Shown one piece after another: positions 33,508 to 36,926 of a stretch of 36,926 bases of DNA. The DNA comes from Akkermansiaceae bacterium (GTDB lineage: Bacteria; Verrucomicrobiota; Verrucomicrobiia; Verrucomicrobiales; Akkermansiaceae). Made by a program: the position numbers and the translations under genes. The first letter of the stretch is position 1. Each line of letters begins with the position of its first letter. Where the stretch lies: the NCBI GenBank assembly GCA_903878115.1, contig CAIRGO010000181.1:1-36926 (forward strand). The letters are read 5' to 3'. The notes under the pieces were generated by a model. That model made no database searches, was not told the origin of the DNA, and saw only the letters and a list, made by a program, of their open reading frames with translations.

Positions 33508-33558
33508 GAGAAATGGGTGGCAGACAAATACCAAAACAATCTCAGTTGTCGAATAAAA

Positions 33559-35622
33559 TTAAAAGAAAATAGGAATAATCAGAATCGCCACGATATTGAC
33601 AACTTTGATCATCGGATTGACCGCTGGACCAGCAGTGTCTTTGTAGGGATCTCCTACCGTATCACCGGTTACTGCGGCTTGATGCGCAAGTGAACCTTTA
33701 CCTCCATGATTTCCTTCTTCGATAAATTTCTTGGCGTTATCCCACGCTCCACCGGCGGAGGTCATGGCGATCCCCACAAACAATCCGGTGACGATGGTGC
33801 CGACAAGTAATCCGCCGAGGGCTTCTTTGCCAAGGAAAGGAACGGCCGCCACGGCAACTACAAAAAGGATAGGCAGCAGCGCGGGGACAATCATTTTCTT
33901 CAATGCCGCCTTGGTGACAATGTCTACGCACTGTCCGTAATCAGGCGTATCCTGTCCAGTGAGAATGCCAGGAAATGCTTTGATTTGTCGACGTACTTCG
34001 TTGACCACAGCCCCCGCAGCGCTGCCCACGGCATCCATCGCATAAGCAGTGAAAATGTAGGGCAACAAACCACCAATAAATAATCCAATGATGATTTTTG
34101 GATTGGTGAGATCAAAGTTTAGATCGACGTTTGGTAAATGCGCTTTTAATTCCTCTACATACGAGCCAAACAGCACCATCGCGGCGAGTCCGGCTGAGGC
34201 GATGGCATATCCTTTGGTGACTGCTTTCATGGTGTTGCCCACGGCATCGAGCTCATCAGTAATTTTACGCACTTCTTCAGGCAATCCGCTCATCACAGCA
34301 ATGCCACCGGCGTTATCAGTGATCGGACCAAAGGCATCTAAGGAAATAATGATGCCAGAGAGACTCAACATGCTTACCACCGCGACCGCGATGCCATAAA
34401 GTCCGGCAATCTGATAACAGCCGAGGATCGATGCCGCGATCAATAAAACCGGCAAAGTAGTCGAGTGATGGCCGACACTGATTCCTGCGATGATATTTGT
34501 CGCATGTCCTGTTTCAGATGCGTCAGCAATGCGGCGCACTGGTTTGTGATTCGTAGCGGTGTAATAATTGGTGATCCAAACAGTGGCGAACGTCAGCACG
34601 ATGCCGATCACTACGCAGCCAAAGAGCGCTGAGGCAGATACCATTTTACCTGCAAATTCAACGGCTTGTGGGAAAAGCGCGTTAGTGGCTGGGTAAATCA
34701 AGGCCGCTGAAATGACCCCGCTCACCGCTACGCCACCGATCAATGCTTTAGTAGCATCGGTCTTGCAAATATTCACATACCAAATGCCTAACACCGAACC
34801 GATGATCGAAAGACCACAAATCAAAAATGGATACATTAATGCCGCTGCATTGTGATTGAGCGATGTGAGATAGCCAATGAGAACTGCTCCGATCAAACTC
34901 ACGGCATAGGTTTCAAAAACATCCGCGGCCATGCCGGCACAATCACCTACGTTGTCGCCTACGTTGTCAGCAATCGTCGCTGGATTGCGTGGATCATCTT
35001 CGTGCAAATTTTGTTCGATTTTTCCAACGAGATCCGCTCCCACATCCGCTGCTTTCGTATAAATGCCGCCACCGAGTCGAGCAAATACGCTGATCAGTGA
35101 ACTGCCTAACGCGAGACCGATCAATGAATCAATTGCCACCCGGTCACTTTGGTAAAAATGTTTTACCGCTAGATAAAAGATGCCCACTGACATTAAGCCG
35201 AGGCCAACGACCAGCAAACCTGTCACTGCGCCACCATTGAAAGCAACCCGTAATGCTGGCCGAGCGCCAGACGCCGCTGCTTGCGCCGTTCTCACGTTTG
35301 CACGCACTGCTACATTCATGCCAATATAGCCAGCTATGAGAGAACACACGGCACCAACCACAAAGCCCGATGCCGTTGTCCAATTGCGCAAAAATCCTAC
35401 CGCGATAAACATCAACACTGCAATCCATGAGATCGCTACTACTTGCCGATGCAAATAGGCAGCCGCTCCTGCTTGAACAGCTGCTGCAATTTCTTTCATG
35501 CGGTCATTGCCTGCGCTCGCTGCTAGCACTGAGCGGATTAATCCAACGGCAATAATCAAGCTGAATGCGCCGAGTCCGATGGCGAGGGCGATGCCGTGAA
35601 GGGCGAATAGTTTGTCAATCAT
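33559..35622 (-). CDS. hppA: Membrane-bound proton-pumping pyrophosphatase
   Basis: Hydrolyses pyrophosphate and pumps H+ across the membrane. The 687 residues (start ATG 35622, [16 protein letters not shown]) form about 16 membrane helices with the loop motifs [46 protein letters not shown] and [13 protein letters not shown]. Lys466 lies in [12 protein letters not shown], where K+-dependent enzymes have Ala, so this should be a K+-independent H+ pump. The open frame extends 159 residues upstream into the divergent promoter region; that extension has no family likeness. Confidence 0.95.
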   Translation of the reverse strand: MIDKLFALHGIALAIGLGAFSLIIAVGLIRSVLAASAGNDRMKEIAAAVQAGAAAYLHRQVVAISWIAVLMFIAVGFLRNWTTASGFVVGAVCSLIAGYIGMNVAVRANVRTAQAAASGARPALRVAFNGGAVTGLLVVGLGLMSVGIFYLAVKHFYQSDRVAIDSLIGLALGSSLISVFARLGGGIYTKAADVGADLVGKIEQNLHEDDPRNPATIADNVGDNVGDCAGMAADVFETYAVSLIGAVLIGYLTSLNHNAAALMYPFLICGLSIIGSVLGIWYVNICKTDATKALIGGVAVSGVISAALIYPATNALFPQAVEFAGKMVSASALFGCVVIGIVLTFATVWITNYYTATNHKPVRRIADASETGHATNIIAGISVGHHSTTLPVLLIAASILGCYQIAGLYGIAVAVVSMLSLSGIIISLDAFGPITDNAGGIAVMSGLPEEVRKITDELDAVGNTMKAVTKGYAIASAGLAAMVLFGSYVEELKAHLPNVDLNFDLTNPKIIIGLFIGGLLPYIFTAYAMDAVGSAAGAVVNEVRRQIKAFPGILTGQDTPDYGQCVDIVTKAALKKMIVPALLPILFVVAVAAVPFLGKEALGGLLVGTIVTGLFVGIAMTSAGGAWDNAKKFIEEGNHGGKGSLAHQAAVTGDTVGDPYKDTAGPAVNPMIKVVNIVAILIIPIFF

Positions 35623-35716
35623 AGGATCAGGTGAAGTGGTTAGTGGGTCGCGCGAGAATCCACATCCACGGCAACATGGCAAGATAAATCTGCACGATTT
35701 CTTAGTTCTTTTCTCA

Positions 35717-35744
35717 TTGACTTGTGGTAATGGTTCGTTACTAC
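35717..35744 (+). promoter_or_regulatory. Promoter of the metallophosphatase gene
   Basis: TTGACT (35717-35722), 16 bases, TACTAC (35739-35744), 7 bases to ATG 35752. Leaderless-type spacing. Confidence 0.45.
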
Positions 35745-35751
35745 TCGGCGT

Positions 35752-36732
35752 ATGAACCGTCGACGCGCCTTGAAGCAAACATTTGGATTTAGCGCTGCTT
35801 ATTTTATCAGTAAAGGATATTTGCCAGCCGCAGAATCTACTGCGGTTGCGGATGCTGGTAAGGGAACGCTGCACTACATGATGATTGGCGATTGGGGATG
35901 GAAAGATGACCTGCGCGCGCAAACGGCTGTCGCAAATGGCATGAAACGCTATCTCGCCGATCAGCCATTCAAACATGAAGCACTTTTCATGCTGGGTGAT
36001 AATTTTTACGGGGCATTCAAAGGTGGCACGAATTGCCCACGCTGGAAAACCCAATTTGAGGACATGTATCCAAAGGAAGTTTTCCCAGGCCCATGTCATG
36101 TTTTGTTAGGGAATCATGATTACGATGACGAACCCATTGATAAACTAGCTGCGGAACTCGCCTACGCCAAAGATCACCCTGGCACCCGCTGGAGTTTGCC
36201 CGCGAAATGGTATCGTCTTGATTTGGGACCTAAGGAAAAGCCTTTGATCACAGTGCTCGCGCTCGATAGCAATTATCATAACAGCAAAGTGTCACTCACC
36301 AAGGAAGAGCGCAAGGCGCAGATGATCTGGTTCAAAGCAGAGCTTGAAAAGCCTCGCACTGCTCCGTGGTTAGTGGTGATCGGACATCATCCGCTCTACT
36401 CGAATGGTGTGCATGGCGATGATAAAACTCTGATCTCAGAGTGGGATGAATTATTCAAAAAACACAAAGTTCATTTCTATTTCTGCGGACACGATCATGA
36501 CTTGCAACATCTGGAGTTTGAAAAGCACCCGACGAGTTTTGTAGTCTCTGGTGGTGGTGGGGCGAAAATGCGCGAACCAACTCACGAACGCGGCCCATTC
36601 GCTATGGGGGTTTACGGATTCACTCACCTCGAGATCAATCAAGAAAAATTCATCGTCCGCCACTTCGACGCCAATCGTAAATTACTCCACGCCTTCGCGA
36701 AAAAAACCGACGGATCTTGGGCATTGGTTTGA
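35752..36732 (+). CDS. Tat-exported metallophosphatase (purple acid phosphatase-like)
   Basis: A 326-residue protein with a Tat-type signal ([10 protein letters not shown], Arg pair at 4-5) and a calcineurin-like phosphoesterase domain. Metal-ligand motifs: GDWGW (about 46), MLGDNFY (about 80), LGNHDYDD (about 118), VIGHHPLYS (about 210) and [11 protein letters not shown] (about 244). Tartrate-resistant acid phosphatases of the ACP5 type share this spacing. The folded dimetal centre explains Tat export. It likely releases phosphate from organic compounds in the periplasm; substrate is inferred. Divergent to the H+-pyrophosphatase. Confidence 0.88.
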   Translation: MNRRRALKQTFGFSAAYFISKGYLPAAESTAVADAGKGTLHYMMIGDWGWKDDLRAQTAVANGMKRYLADQPFKHEALFMLGDNFYGAFKGGTNCPRWKTQFEDMYPKEVFPGPCHVLLGNHDYDDEPIDKLAAELAYAKDHPGTRWSLPAKWYRLDLGPKEKPLITVLALDSNYHNSKVSLTKEERKAQMIWFKAELEKPRTAPWLVVIGHHPLYSNGVHGDDKTLISEWDELFKKHKVHFYFCGHDHDLQHLEFEKHPTSFVVSGGGGAKMREPTHERGPFAMGVYGFTHLEINQEKFIVRHFDANRKLLHAFAKKTDGSWALV

Positions 36733-36765
36733 GTAAAATTTCCTCATTCCAGCTCTGATCATTGG

Positions 36766-36851
36766 GTAGCCATGAAGGAAGGTAGCCATGGTTACAAACT
36801 CATGCTTTACATGCTTTCTCATGTCGTAGCTATGAAGGATGGTAGCCGTGG
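36766..36851. repeat. Duplicated 26-base repeat after the metallophosphatase gene
   Basis: A 26-base unit at 36766-36791 (starting GTAGCCATGAAGGAAGGTAG) returns at 36826-36851 with three mismatches, 60 bases apart. Each unit contains two copies of GTAGCyrTG, 16 bases apart, giving four in all. The spacer also holds CATGCTTT twice. No gene is seen from 36733 to the window end. Confidence 0.7.
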
Positions 36852-36926
36852 ATTTTAACCCTGATCTTTATACACAAAATACTTGCAGCCGCAGGCGATG
36901 CTTGCTGGAATTTCGATGCGTAGATA

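Noticed and set aside
35623-36099. Open frame extending the H+-pyrophosphatase by 159 residues
   Set aside because: It runs through the divergent promoter and into the metallophosphatase gene, and has no membrane-pump likeness. The family start is the ATG at 35622.
1-36926. Mobile elements, CRISPR arrays, tRNA or rRNA genes
   Set aside because: No transposase, integrase, regular repeat-spacer array or RNA-gene signature was seen on either strand.

Overview
The window reads as chromosomal core DNA of a Gram-negative bacterium, most likely of the phylum Verrucomicrobiota. The clues are outer-membrane barrel proteins, a lipoprotein, a large secreted protein joining LamG, cytochrome c, DUF6797-like and beta-propeller parts of the kind typical of PVC bacteria, periplasmic tandem FKBPs, and a rod-shape (mreBCD) cluster. 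Base composition is moderate and even. I see no integrase, transposase, phage gene, CRISPR array, tRNA or rRNA. The phylum call is inference from gene families, not from a marker gene.

Layout. 279-7319 (minus): cell-shape cluster mreB-mreC-mreD-mrdA(PBP2)-rng(RNase G/E) followed by a secreted SGNH hydrolase. 7495-8867 (minus): TcdA and a NUDIX hydrolase, with an 11-G homopolymer upstream. 9016-13627 (minus): a secreted 1150-residue cytochrome protein overlapped by a secreted GH99/WbsX-like protein. 13658-15564 (minus): a small regulated cassette with an IspH-like protein that has lost one cluster cysteine, a winged-helix regulator and a membrane protein. 15616-18976 (minus): purN-DUF2868-DUF3482 GTPase, joined by ATGA overlaps. 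19023-22035: a GH25-like lipoprotein, a divergent pair (secreted unknown, SET-domain methyltransferase) and a convergent outer-membrane protein. 22195-25240 (plus): mutL, DUF2007 zinc-ribbon protein, tandem FKBP. 25324-31203 (minus): apt, fucI, a SurA-like isomerase, a secreted unknown, a thioredoxin-fold protein without its first cysteine, and a LysM lipoprotein. 31348-32777 (plus): ApaG-domain protein and malate dehydrogenase. 32851-35622 (minus): outer-membrane protein and H+-pyrophosphatase. 35752-36732 (plus): Tat-exported metallophosphatase. The last 190 bases carry a short duplicated repeat.

The most interesting part is 13658-15600. Three exact copies of CTTTG-N5-CAAAG lie within 1.04 kb. 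One covers the -10 and spacer of the membrane protein/regulator operon. A second sits on a nearly identical promoter directly after the regulator gene. The third touches the start codon of the degenerate IspH-like gene. A hairpin terminator stands between the last two. I read this as an autoregulated, undescribed regulator / membrane protein / IspH-like module. A second recurrent pattern is that several genes have a sigma70-like -10 box ending 5-7 bases before the start codon with no Shine-Dalgarno sequence, which suggests leaderless transcripts.

Almost all functional calls rest on motif recognition by eye. No database or structure search was run.
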